Part shown: positions 1-6,017 of the stretch, in pieces
How the letters are laid out: every line of letters starts with the position of its first letter
How positions within the stretch are numbered: the stretch's first letter is position 1
Source: Pirellulales bacterium
Lineage (GTDB): Bacteria; Planctomycetota; Planctomycetia; Pirellulales; JAICIG01
Reading direction: 5' to 3'
DNA: 6,067 nucleotides
NCBI GenBank assembly: GCA_025924495.1
Contig: JAICIG010000465.1
Location: 1-6,067, forward strand
Translations under genes and position numbers: made by a program
Notes under the pieces: model-generated
Seen by the model: only the letters and a program-made list of their open reading frames with translations
The model's database searches: none
What the model was told of the DNA's origin: nothing

Positions 1-2
1 CC

Positions 3-1493
3 GTCTTGGCGCTGAACGACAACTACTTCTTCGGCGATCCGCTCTTAAGCTATCAGTTTCAGACGGCAGGCGAATACATCCTGGAGATTCGCGACGCTCG
101 ATACCAGGGCAACGTCGAGTGGCAGTACAGCATCGAAGCCAACGATCGGCCGTTCATCACCAACATCTATCCGCCGCGCATCACGCCGGGCACGGCCACG
201 CGAGTCAACCTGGTTGGCTTCAATTTGCCGGCCGATCCGACCGCCCTCGTCACGCTGCCGCCCGAGACGCCCGAAGGCCTGGAGTGGATCAATTTGCCGC
301 TGGCCGGAGGCGCCACGGCCGCGGCGCCGGTGATCGTCAGTCGCCTGCCCGAGGCATTGGAGACGCAGGCCGACAATGACTTGATTGCTCAGGCTCAGTC
401 GATCAGCTTGCCGGCCGGCGTGAGCGGCTGCATCTCCAAGTCCGGCGACGTCGACTACTACGTCTTTGAAGCGAAGAAGGGAGAGCACATCAGTTTCGAG
501 ATTGTGGCGCGACGGCACCAGTCGGCGCTCGACTCGATCCTCCGCGTGCTCAACGAGCAAGGGGGCGCGCTGTTGGAAATCGACGATATGAACGCTGGTC
601 GGCACACCTATGCCGACTCGCAAAGCGAGAATTGGACCGTGCCTGCGGACGGCAAGTATTACCTCGAAGTGCGCGATCTGCACCTTCGCGGCGGTCCCGA
701 GTTCGTTTACTTCCTCAAGGTCAACCGCAGCGAGCCCTATTTCACGCTCGATCTCGATACCGACAAGTCGTTGTTGGCGCCCGGCGCCGGCGCCGCCATC
801 TTCGCTCGCGTCTACCGTAAGAACGGGTTTGCCGGCGATGTGCAACTGGCCATCGAAGGATTGCCTCCCGGCGTCACGGCGCAGTGCGGCAAGATTCTTG
901 CCAGCGGAACCGATGGTTGCATCGTGCTGCAAGCTGCGCCCGATGCTCCGCATGGGGCCGCCAACATCAAGATTACCGGCACGGCGACCATGCCCGCGGC
1001 CGATGCCAGCCAGCCGCCGCTACAGCTTTCGGCCACGGCCTACCCGATGCAGGAAATCTACATGCCCGGCGGCGGGCGATTCCACTACCCGGTCGAAATG
1101 CACACGGTCTCGGTCGGCGACGTGATGGACATCAAGAGCGTCAAATTGAGCACGAACACGATCACGCTTAAGCCGAACGAATCACAGAAGATCGAGGTCA
1201 CGATCGAACGCCAGGAAGGCTTTAAAGGCAACGTCACGCTCGACTGTCTGATGCAGCACTTGGGCGGCATCTTCGGCAACAGCCTGCCGCCGGGCGTCAA
1301 GATCGACGACAAGAACAGCCAGACTTTGCTCTCCGGCGAGCAATCGCAGGGCCACATCACGTTAACGGCCGCGGCCGATGCCAAGCCGGTGGAGAACCAA
1401 CAGATCTGTGTGATGGCGAACGTCTCGATCAATTTCGTGATGAAGTACACATATTCGAGCGAGCCGGTGAAAGTGACGGTTGCGGCGCCGTAA
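3..1493 (+). CDS. Secreted PPC-domain protein with Ig-like modules (3' part, 5' end outside window)
   Basis: The reading frame is open from the left edge, so this is the C-terminal portion of a longer protein; the TTG at position 6 is not a credible start. Residues are counted from that codon. Residues 1-46 look like the end of one PPC domain (GEYILEIRDARYQG). Residues 48-110 resemble an IPT/TIG-like strand-rich module (ITPGT, VNLVGFNL). Residues 115-243 form a full PPC domain, with SGDVDYYVFEAKKGE, a central DSILRVLNEQG and the closing GKYYLEVRD. Residues 245-345 and 375-493 are two Ig-like beta modules that share a GFxGxV...LPPGV pattern. No catalytic motif is seen. PPC domains are generally found in exported bacterial proteins, and large planctomycete surface proteins often combine them with Ig-like folds, so a structural or adhesive envelope role is inferred. 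No hairpin follows the stop, so readthrough into the next gene is possible. Confidence 0.85.
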   Translation, partial: VLALNDNYFFGDPLLSYQFQTAGEYILEIRDARYQGNVEWQYSIEANDRPFITNIYPPRITPGTATRVNLVGFNLPADPTALVTLPPETPEGLEWINLPLAGGATAAAPVIVSRLPEALETQADNDLIAQAQSISLPAGVSGCISKSGDVDYYVFEAKKGEHISFEIVARRHQSALDSILRVLNEQGGALLEIDDMNAGRHTYADSQSENWTVPADGKYYLEVRDLHLRGGPEFVYFLKVNRSEPYFTLDLDTDKSLLAPGAGAAIFARVYRKNGFAGDVQLAIEGLPPGVTAQCGKILASGTDGCIVLQAAPDAPHGAANIKITGTATMPAADASQPPLQLSATAYPMQEIYMPGGGRFHYPVEMHTVSVGDVMDIKSVKLSTNTITLKPNESQKIEVTIERQEGFKGNVTLDCLMQHLGGIFGNSLPPGVKIDDKNSQTLLSGEQSQGHITLTAAADAKPVENQQICVMANVSINFVMKYTYSSEPVKVTVAAP

Positions 1494-1570
1494 GTGAGGA
1501 GCGGTAGATCAGCCGTGTGAACTGCGCCGACTAACGAGTGAAGAAGCCGACGTGCCAACCACTGAACAAT

Positions 1571-1575
1571 AGGAG
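1571..1575 (+). promoter_or_regulatory. Shine-Dalgarno site for the CxxCH toroid gene
   Basis: AGGAG lies six bases before the ATG at 1582. It is the clearest ribosome binding site in the window and fixes the start of the downstream gene. The next codons encode a signal peptide, which supports the same start. Confidence 0.75.
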
Positions 1576-1581
1576 CTAACG

Positions 1582-2664
1582 ATGAGCGTCGTGCGCCGGT
1601 CCGCGATCTGCCTTGGGTGGTGGCTTGTTGCGTCCGCTCTCGTTAGCGCCGCCGAACCGGCGAGTACGTCGGGGCAGGACGCATCCGCCGTCACGCTGGA
1701 GAACTTTGTCGCCCCGGAGCCGAATCGTGCCGACGAACCGCTGGCCAAGGAGTTTTCGCTCGAACGGGCCGCCCGCTTCCTCGATTCGGCCTCGCTCGAT
1801 TGGCAAAAGAGCCGGCAGTGCTTCACCTGCCACACCAATTATGCGTTCCTGATAGCGCGGCCGGCCGTCTCGGCGAGTGCGCCAGCTCATGCCACGGTCC
1901 GCGCCTACGCAGAGCAGTTGGTCAGCGAGCGCTGGAGAGAGAAAGGACCGCGCTGGGATGCCGAGGTCGTGATGACGGGAGCCATTCTGGCGCTAAACGA
2001 CGCCGCGACGACGGGCAAGCTGCACCCGCTCACTCGCGAAGCGCTCGATCGCACCTGGACCGTACAGCACGAAGATGGCGGCTTTGATTGGCTGAAGTGC
2101 GGCTGGCCGCCGATGGAGTCGGACGATCATTTCGGCGCCACCATGGCCGCGATCGGCGTCGGGGCGGCGCCTGAAGGCTACGCACAAACGCCCGCAGCCC
2201 AAGCGGGACTCGAAAAGATCCGCGCGTATCTCAAGGCGAACCCGGCGCCGACGCTACACCATCGCGCCATGATTCTCTGGGCGGCGACTTACCTCGATGG
2301 TTTCATGTCGGCCGAAGAGCGGCAAGCCGTTATCAATGACCTCGTCAAGCTGCAGCACGCCGATGGCGGCTGGGGACTGGCCTCGCTCGGCGATTGGAAG
2401 CGGAGCGATGACAAACAACAAGAGCCGCAAACGAGCGACGGCTATGGCACAGGCTTCGTCATTTATGTGCTGCGCCGGGCCGGTTTGCCGGCCGACGACG
2501 CACGACTCGAGCGCGGCATCGCCTGGTTGAAGGCCAATCAGCGCGAGAGCGGACGTTGGTTCACCCGCTCGCTGAATAAAGACAACAAGCACTTCATCGG
2601 CCACGCCGGCACCGCCTTTGCCTTGCTCGCCTTGGCCAGTTGCGAACCGCAGGCGACGCGCTGA
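1582..2664 (+). CDS. Exported CxxCH protein with squalene-cyclase/prenyltransferase-like toroid repeats
   Basis: The 360-residue protein begins with a Sec-type signal peptide: RR at 5-6, a hydrophobic core around 9-21, and likely cleavage after A23 or A24. A single c-type heme motif, C80-F-T-C83-H84, follows. The rest is helical, with DGG-type repeat motifs like those of the squalene-hopene cyclase/prenyltransferase (alpha/alpha) barrel: VQHEDGGFDW (161-170), LQHADGGWG (257-265) and a looser third copy at NQRESGRWF (319-327). WPPMESDDHFGAT (175-187) places E-S-D-D where cyclases carry an acidic DxDD, but the protein is much shorter than the roughly 600-residue class II triterpene cyclases, so cyclase activity is not claimed. 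I recall similar CxxCH-plus-repeat proteins in planctomycetes, usually annotated as prenyltransferase/squalene oxidase repeat proteins of unknown function. It probably acts in the periplasm, perhaps in electron transfer or ligand binding. It has a good Shine-Dalgarno site and starts 88 bases after the PPC gene. Confidence 0.85.
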   Translation: MSVVRRSAICLGWWLVASALVSAAEPASTSGQDASAVTLENFVAPEPNRADEPLAKEFSLERAARFLDSASLDWQKSRQCFTCHTNYAFLIARPAVSASAPAHATVRAYAEQLVSERWREKGPRWDAEVVMTGAILALNDAATTGKLHPLTREALDRTWTVQHEDGGFDWLKCGWPPMESDDHFGATMAAIGVGAAPEGYAQTPAAQAGLEKIRAYLKANPAPTLHHRAMILWAATYLDGFMSAEERQAVINDLVKLQHADGGWGLASLGDWKRSDDKQQEPQTSDGYGTGFVIYVLRRAGLPADDARLERGIAWLKANQRESGRWFTRSLNKDNKHFIGHAGTAFALLALASCEPQATR

Positions 2665-2725
2665 GCGCAGCAATGGTCGTGCCGACCCGCCCGCCAATTG
2701 CGGCCCTGCCGGCGCGGCCATGGCC

Positions 2726-2731
2726 TATAAT
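2726..2731 (+). promoter_or_regulatory. Candidate -10 box (TATAAT) for apbE
   Basis: A perfect TATAAT stands in GC-rich DNA, with its last base six bases before the ATG at 2738. Transcription from it would begin at or next to that ATG. No good -35 hexamer sits 16-18 bases upstream; TTGCGG at 2698-2703 is 22 bases away, which is too far. The same bases would be coding if translation began at the in-frame ATG at 2720. Confidence 0.4.
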
Positions 2732-2737
2732 GGCTTG

Positions 2738-3844
2738 ATGGGCTCCAAGCGAACTAGCAACCGGCGGCAGTTTCTCAAAGGCCAAGCGGCGCTCGACGCC
2801 GTGGCCGATTTCGCCGATCGCATCGATCCGCAAGCTGCGGAGCTCGCGTCTCCGAGCGAGCGCGCCAGCGAAGCTTACTTGCTGCAGATTGGCCGGCAGG
2901 CGATGGCTTGCCAGTTCGAGGCATTCTTCAATGCCGGTCAATATCGCGACGCCAGCGATGCGGCGCTTGCGGCGCTCGATCTGGTCGATCGACTGGAAGA
3001 TCAACTGACGGTCTACCGCGAGACGAGCGAAATCATGCGAGTCAACCGCGAGGCCGCCCAAGGCCCCGTCGCCATCGAGTCGCGGCTGTTCTCATTGCTC
3101 CAACGGGCGATGGAATTGCACCGGCAGACCGAAGGCGCCTTTGACATCACTTCGGGGCCGCTTACCAAGGTTTGGGGGTTCTATCGCCGGCAGGGCGCCA
3201 TTCCAGAAGAAGCAGCCCTGGCCGAGGCGCTCTCGCGAGTCGGCAGTCAATTCGTCAGGCTCGATGCAGAACAGCAGACGATCGAGTTCCTCCGCTCAGG
3301 CATGGAACTCAATCTGGGCGCCATCGGCAAAGGTTATGCGCTGGACCGCGCCGCGGAAGTCTTGCTCGCCGCCGGGGCGACCGACTTTCTTTGGCACGGC
3401 GGGCAAAGCAGCATTCTGGCCAGGGGATCGCAGGCCGCCCAGCCGGCCGAGCAACCGGGTTGGTTAGTCGGCGTGCGGCATCCGCTCTATCCCGAGCGGC
3501 AGGTAATCGAAATCCGCTTGCGCGATCGGGCTCTCGGCACTTCGGGCGCGGGTACGCAGTTCTTTCGCCATCGGGGCAAGCGTTACGGCCACATTCTCGA
3601 TCCTCGCACCGGCTGGCCCGCCACAGGGGTCTTTTCCACGACCGTGCTGGCGCCGACCGCTGCCGATGCCGACGCGCTGGCGACGGCACTTTACATCTTG
3701 GGGCCCGATCAGGCCGCGGCGTGGTGCGAGCAGCATCCCGAGATCGGCCTGCTCATGTTCACGCCGGGCGATGCAGGCAAAGGGGTCAAACTCGTTACAG
3801 CCGGCCTCGAAGAAGCCGATTGGCGGATGACGTCCGCCTTGTAG
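2738..3844 (+). CDS. apbE: ApbE-family FAD:protein FMN transferase
   Basis: ApbE covalently attaches FMN from FAD to Thr/Ser of exported flavoproteins, using Mg2+. From the ATG at 2738 the protein has 368 residues, normal for the family. Visible hallmarks are: the first strand around MACQFEAFF (56-64); the helix and SEIMRVN (97-103); TEGAFDITSGPL (131-142); the FAD-binding GAIGKGYALDR (194-204); TSGAGTQF (268-275); HILDPRTG (285-292); and the metal-site region DADALAT (310-316). All key motifs are intact. The N-terminus has NRRQFLKG (8-15), matching the twin-arginine core, but no convincing hydrophobic stretch or cleavage site follows. The frame is open back to a TTG at 2618, but that would overlap the previous gene; an ATG at 2720 is also possible. 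There is no Shine-Dalgarno before 2738, which fits a leaderless start. No FMN-acceptor or Rnf/Nqr gene is nearby. Confidence 0.9.
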   Translation: MGSKRTSNRRQFLKGQAALDAVADFADRIDPQAAELASPSERASEAYLLQIGRQAMACQFEAFFNAGQYRDASDAALAALDLVDRLEDQLTVYRETSEIMRVNREAAQGPVAIESRLFSLLQRAMELHRQTEGAFDITSGPLTKVWGFYRRQGAIPEEAALAEALSRVGSQFVRLDAEQQTIEFLRSGMELNLGAIGKGYALDRAAEVLLAAGATDFLWHGGQSSILARGSQAAQPAEQPGWLVGVRHPLYPERQVIEIRLRDRALGTSGAGTQFFRHRGKRYGHILDPRTGWPATGVFSTTVLAPTAADADALATALYILGPDQAAAWCEQHPEIGLLMFTPGDAGKGVKLVTAGLEEADWRMTSAL

Positions 3845-3848
3845 CAGG

Positions 3849-3877
3849 GCGGCAAAGCGTCGCCCCGCTTTGTCCGC
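3849..3877 (+). terminator. Hairpin just after apbE, possible terminator
   Basis: GCGGCAAAGCG (3849-3859) pairs with CGCTTTG (3866-3872) and CCGC (3874-3877), giving an 11-bp stem with one bulged T (3873) and a six-base loop. It begins five bases after the apbE stop. No T-tract follows, so it is not a textbook intrinsic terminator; it may instead protect the 3' end of the transcript. Confidence 0.4.
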
Positions 3878-3989
3878 GTCGCCTGTCTTCGGTCGGCGCC
3901 ACAAGCCAAACGCCGAATAATCCGGACCCCGGGCCTGCATGGGCGGCCAAAACGGCTAAAACCAATATACCCACTTTGCGCGATCCGGT

Positions 3990-3995
3990 TAGAAT
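3990..3995 (+). promoter_or_regulatory. Weak -10-like box upstream of the DedA gene
   Basis: TAGAAT lies about 55 bases before the DedA start codon, in the 205-base gap 3845-4049. No matching -35 is seen at 16-18 bases; TTGCGC at 3976-3981 is only eight bases away. A promoter somewhere in this gap is likely because a hairpin separates it from apbE, but this exact site is uncertain. Apart from the hairpin at 3849 and this box, I see nothing else in the gap. Confidence 0.25.
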
Positions 3996-4049
3996 ACCCT
4001 GCGAACCTTCCTCCACCGACGGCTAATCAGGTTTGACGATTCGCATTCG

Positions 4050-4736
4050 ATGCTCGACGTAGTGTTCCATCAAGTCACCCCCTATCTGGTAGTCGTAGGG
4101 GCGCTCGTCCTGACGGGCATGGGGCTTCCGATCCCTGAGGAAGTGTTCGTCATTAGCGCGGGCATTGCCGCTCATAACGGCCATTTAGAGCCGTGGCTGG
4201 CGCTAGCGGCTTGCCTGGTCGGCGCTCTGCTTGGCGACGCGGTGATGTATGCCATCGGCTACCACTTCGGCCATGGGTTGCTTCGCGACCGCCACTGGTT
4301 TGCCCGCTATATGACCCCCGAGCGCGAGCGGCAGGTCGAAGAGATGATCCACAAGCATGGGTTCAAGGTCTTTCTGACCGCCCGGTTCTTGGTTGGGGTT
4401 CGTTCGCCCGTCTACGTGACGGCGGGCATTCTGCGGATGCCGTTCCGACGATTCGTCCTCGTCGATTCGGTCTGCGCGACGGTCGTGGTCAGTTTGTTTT
4501 TTGGACTGAGCTATGTCTTTGCCGAAGCGTTCCAAGGTCTATGGCACTACATTCGCAATGCCGAACTGTGGCTGACCGGCGGACTTGGCATTGCCGCGGC
4601 GGGGGTCGTGTTGTATTTCTTCTTGCGCCGCCGACGCCGTCTGCACCGAATCCGTCTACGTCGACTAAAAAAAAAGGTCCCTAATCACCCCGCGGCCGCC
4701 GCTGCTTCCGTGGAGGAAAGCAAGTCGGTCGCCTGA
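4050..4736 (+). CDS. DedA family (VTT domain) integral membrane protein
   Basis: DedA/VTT proteins are inner-membrane proteins with two re-entrant loops. Characterised members act in lipid or undecaprenyl-phosphate translocation and in membrane homeostasis. This 228-residue protein has a first hydrophobic segment (about 11-26), the re-entrant motif GLPIPEEVFVISAG (25-38), and a second segment ending in GDAVMYAIGYHFG (62-74). The second re-entrant signature is FLTARFLVGVRSPVYVTAG (108-126), with R112 and R118 six residues apart, like the essential arginine pair of E. coli YqjA. Further hydrophobic segments lie at about 133-158 and 173-192. The tail at 193-209 is strongly basic (12 of 17 residues Lys or Arg) and presumably cytoplasmic; it contains an A9 tract. 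Length fits the family. The ATG at 4050 is the only sensible start, though no Shine-Dalgarno is visible. The next gene begins 15 bases after the stop, so they are probably co-transcribed. The substrate cannot be told from sequence. Confidence 0.9.
   Translation: MLDVVFHQVTPYLVVVGALVLTGMGLPIPEEVFVISAGIAAHNGHLEPWLALAACLVGALLGDAVMYAIGYHFGHGLLRDRHWFARYMTPERERQVEEMIHKHGFKVFLTARFLVGVRSPVYVTAGILRMPFRRFVLVDSVCATVVVSLFFGLSYVFAEAFQGLWHYIRNAELWLTGGLGIAAAGVVLYFFLRRRRRLHRIRLRRLKKKVPNHPAAAAASVEESKSVA
4667..4675 (+). repeat. A9 homopolymer inside the DedA gene
   Basis: Nine consecutive A bases followed by G encode the end of L206 and K207-K209 in the basic tail. Such a tract stands out in GC-rich coding DNA and is prone to polymerase slippage. 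A -1 shift here would end the protein at the TAA at 4682-4684. A +1 shift would run to the TGA at 4744-4746. Confidence 0.8.
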
Positions 4737-4740
4737 ACTC

Positions 4741-4746
4741 AGGTGA
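4741..4746 (+). promoter_or_regulatory. Weak Shine-Dalgarno favouring the ATG at 4752
   Basis: AGGTGA ends five bases before the ATG at 4752 and overlaps the alternative in-frame GTG at 4743, which would itself lack a binding site. This favours 4752 as the start of the last large gene. Confidence 0.35.
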
Positions 4747-4751
4747 TCTCC

Positions 4752-5795
4752 ATGCCGCAGCCTTGTGGCCGATGGGCGTTACGGACGACTGCCATGCTGG
4801 CCGTCTGGACGGCAATCTTACCGCTGAGCGGGACCGCCCGAGCTCAGCAGGTGCAGATGAACCCGGGACTGACGCCGCTTTTGCGTTATTTCGAGCTGCG
4901 GATTAGTTCGGGCCGCATCGCCGCTCGCAGCGCTCATAAAGATCGCAAGCTGGAATCGCAGGCGTCCAACAACGATCGCCGCGAACGCTTGTCGATTACC
5001 CTTTCGGGCGACGCCACGACGATCAGCTACGAGTTGGCCACGTCGGAATGGCAGATTAGCTTCGAAATTCTCGACGGCAAGGAAGTGGTGCTGCGGCGGC
5101 AGTCGAAAGATCCTGCCGTACTTTCGCCGATTGTTTTTCATCAGCCGGCCGCCGGCCCGCTCTCGCTGCGTGTCGGAGAGGGCGCCGCCGAACAGACCTA
5201 TCAGGCCGATAACCTCTGGCGGTTGCTGGCTGCCGAACCGGAAGTGTGCAGCCGACATCTGACGCCCCTCATCGAGTTGCTGAAACCGGACTGGAATTTG
5301 GCCCAGACGGCGCAGGCCGCCGAGCAAGCGTTGTATGCGGCGGTGCGCACGATGTCGGGCGCCGACCAGACGGAACTGCGAACCTTGGTCAACCAACTGG
5401 CGAGCCCGAAATTTGCCCGCCGCCAGGCGGCTGAGCGAAACCTGCGCGCCATCGGCCGCGACGCGCTGCCGTTCTTGATGTCGATCGACTGGCGGCAACT
5501 GGACGCCGAGCAGCGGTTCCGGCTGCAGACGATGTTCCATGAACTCTCCGGGGGCGGCGAAGCGGATACGCCCGAGCGAATCGCCCTCTGGCTCATTCGC
5601 GATCCGCAGTTGTGGCTGCAATTGCTTGCGCGCGACGACGAGAGCCATCGCCGCTTGGCGCTCGAGCAACTCGAACGCCTGCTGGGCCGCAAGCTTCCCT
5701 TCGATCCCGCCGCCGACGAAACGGTTCGCCACAGCCAGCTCGAATCGCTGCAGAAGCTGTTCGGCGAGCCCGCTCCGCAAGGCGAATCTAAGTAG
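4752..5795 (+). CDS. Exported protein of unknown function with a HEAT-like segment
   Basis: I do not recognise this family. The 347-residue product has a clear signal peptide: Arg at 7 and 11, a hydrophobic core around 14-26, and A29-R30-A31 before Q32. The mature N-terminal half (about 78-150) is rich in predicted strands (RERLSITLSG, ISYELATSEWQISFEILDGKE) and may be a small beta domain. From about 155 on it is helical. Residues 207-242 (LRTLVNQLASPKFARRQAAERNL, then AIGRDALPFL) match the HEAT-like pattern of many planctomycete proteins, in which a LxSPxFxxRxxAxxxL helix is followed by GxxAxPxL. A further helical stretch covers 250-312. No catalytic motif, heme site or membrane anchor is seen. 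GTG at 4743 is an alternative start. Close spacing after the DedA gene suggests one operon and possibly a joint envelope role, which is inference. A hairpin begins immediately after the stop. Confidence 0.85.
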   Translation: MPQPCGRWALRTTAMLAVWTAILPLSGTARAQQVQMNPGLTPLLRYFELRISSGRIAARSAHKDRKLESQASNNDRRERLSITLSGDATTISYELATSEWQISFEILDGKEVVLRRQSKDPAVLSPIVFHQPAAGPLSLRVGEGAAEQTYQADNLWRLLAAEPEVCSRHLTPLIELLKPDWNLAQTAQAAEQALYAAVRTMSGADQTELRTLVNQLASPKFARRQAAERNLRAIGRDALPFLMSIDWRQLDAEQRFRLQTMFHELSGGGEADTPERIALWLIRDPQLWLQLLARDDESHRRLALEQLERLLGRKLPFDPAADETVRHSQLESLQKLFGEPAPQGESK

Positions 5796-5813
5796 GTTAT
5801 GCTTTAGCATAAC
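5796..5813. repeat. Perfect hairpin directly after the last stop codon
   Basis: GTTATGC (5796-5802), a TTTA loop and GCATAAC (5807-5813) form a perfect 7-bp stem starting at the base after the TAG stop. No T-tract follows on either strand, so intrinsic termination is doubtful; 3'-end stabilisation is an alternative. Its core GCTTTAGC recurs in the hairpin at 6018-6046. Confidence 0.6.
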
Positions 5814-5895
5814 AGCGGCAGCGGGAAGCGTTGCAACTCGGACCGCCTAAGTCTTGTCGCCCCCGCACGAACTTTTGCTGCTCGAATTTGGGCGC

Positions 5896-5933
5896 CATGC
5901 TTTCCCGCGAGCGTCAGCGAGCGGGTAAGCATG
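5896..5933. repeat. Hairpin 1 of the composite palindrome
   Basis: CATGCTT (5896-5902) pairs with AAGCATG (5927-5933). After a T/T mismatch (5903/5926), CCCGC (5904-5908) pairs with GCGGG (5921-5925). The loop is 12 bases (5909-5920). Confidence 0.7.
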
Positions 5934-5952
5934 CTCGTTTTCACAATGGCAA

Positions 5953-5987
5953 CATGCCTACGTCGGCGAGTCGCCGACGAAGGCATG
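5953..5987. repeat. Hairpin 2 of the composite palindrome
   Basis: CATGCCTACGTCGGCGA (5953-5969) is the inverted complement of 5971-5987 except for one A/A mismatch (5960/5980). The centre is a near-perfect GC-rich palindrome with base 5970 as its axis. A real hairpin would open about five bases there. Confidence 0.75.
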
Positions 5988-6017
5988 GCGCCCAAGACGT
6001 ATTCACTGCAGCTCGTG

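Larger units (their letters stand above)
5888..5995. repeat. 108-bp composite palindrome (REP/BIME- or MITE-like)
   Basis: The ends, TTGGGCGCCATGCTTTC (5888-5904) and 5979-5995, are inverted complements at 16 of 17 positions. Two local hairpins (5896-5933 and 5953-5987) are nested inside and share bases with the ends, so the outer fold and the two inner folds are alternatives. No transposase ORF and no clear target duplication is visible. Short, non-coding, symmetrical units of this kind are typical of REP/BIME elements mobilised by RAYT enzymes, or of MITEs. Membership of a repeat family is not shown by a single copy. Confidence 0.65.

Noticed and set aside
45..953. Long open frame on the - strand (302 codons) opposite the PPC gene
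   Set aside because: The + strand frame encodes recognisable PPC and Ig-like modules; the antisense product has no domain-like pattern and is explained by GC-rich codon use.
2618..2737. Upstream TTG extension of ApbE
   Set aside because: It would overlap the previous gene by 47 bases and put a Pro/Arg-rich, non-conserved stretch before the RRxFLKG motif.
3172..4026. Second + strand frame overlapping apbE and the following gap
   Set aside because: ApbE motifs run unbroken through the overlap. The other frame gives an Arg/Ser-rich shadow product with no motif.
4033..4038. TTGACG resembling a -35 box
   Set aside because: It is too close to the DedA ATG at 4050; its -10 would fall inside the coding sequence and no such box is seen.
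4712..4717. GGAGGA, a strong Shine-Dalgarno-like sequence
   Set aside because: It lies inside the DedA coding sequence, with no start codon at useful spacing; the next gene starts 34 bases further on.
4818..5810. Long open frame on the - strand (330 codons) opposite the unknown exported protein
   Set aside because: The + strand frame has a signal peptide, close operon spacing and a HEAT-like motif. The - strand product is low-complexity, rich in Arg, Gln and Leu, with no start signal.
5888..5995. CRISPR array or integron attC site
   Set aside because: The repeats are inverted rather than regularly spaced direct repeats, and no cas or integrase gene is present. The paired-hairpin design does not match attC core sites.
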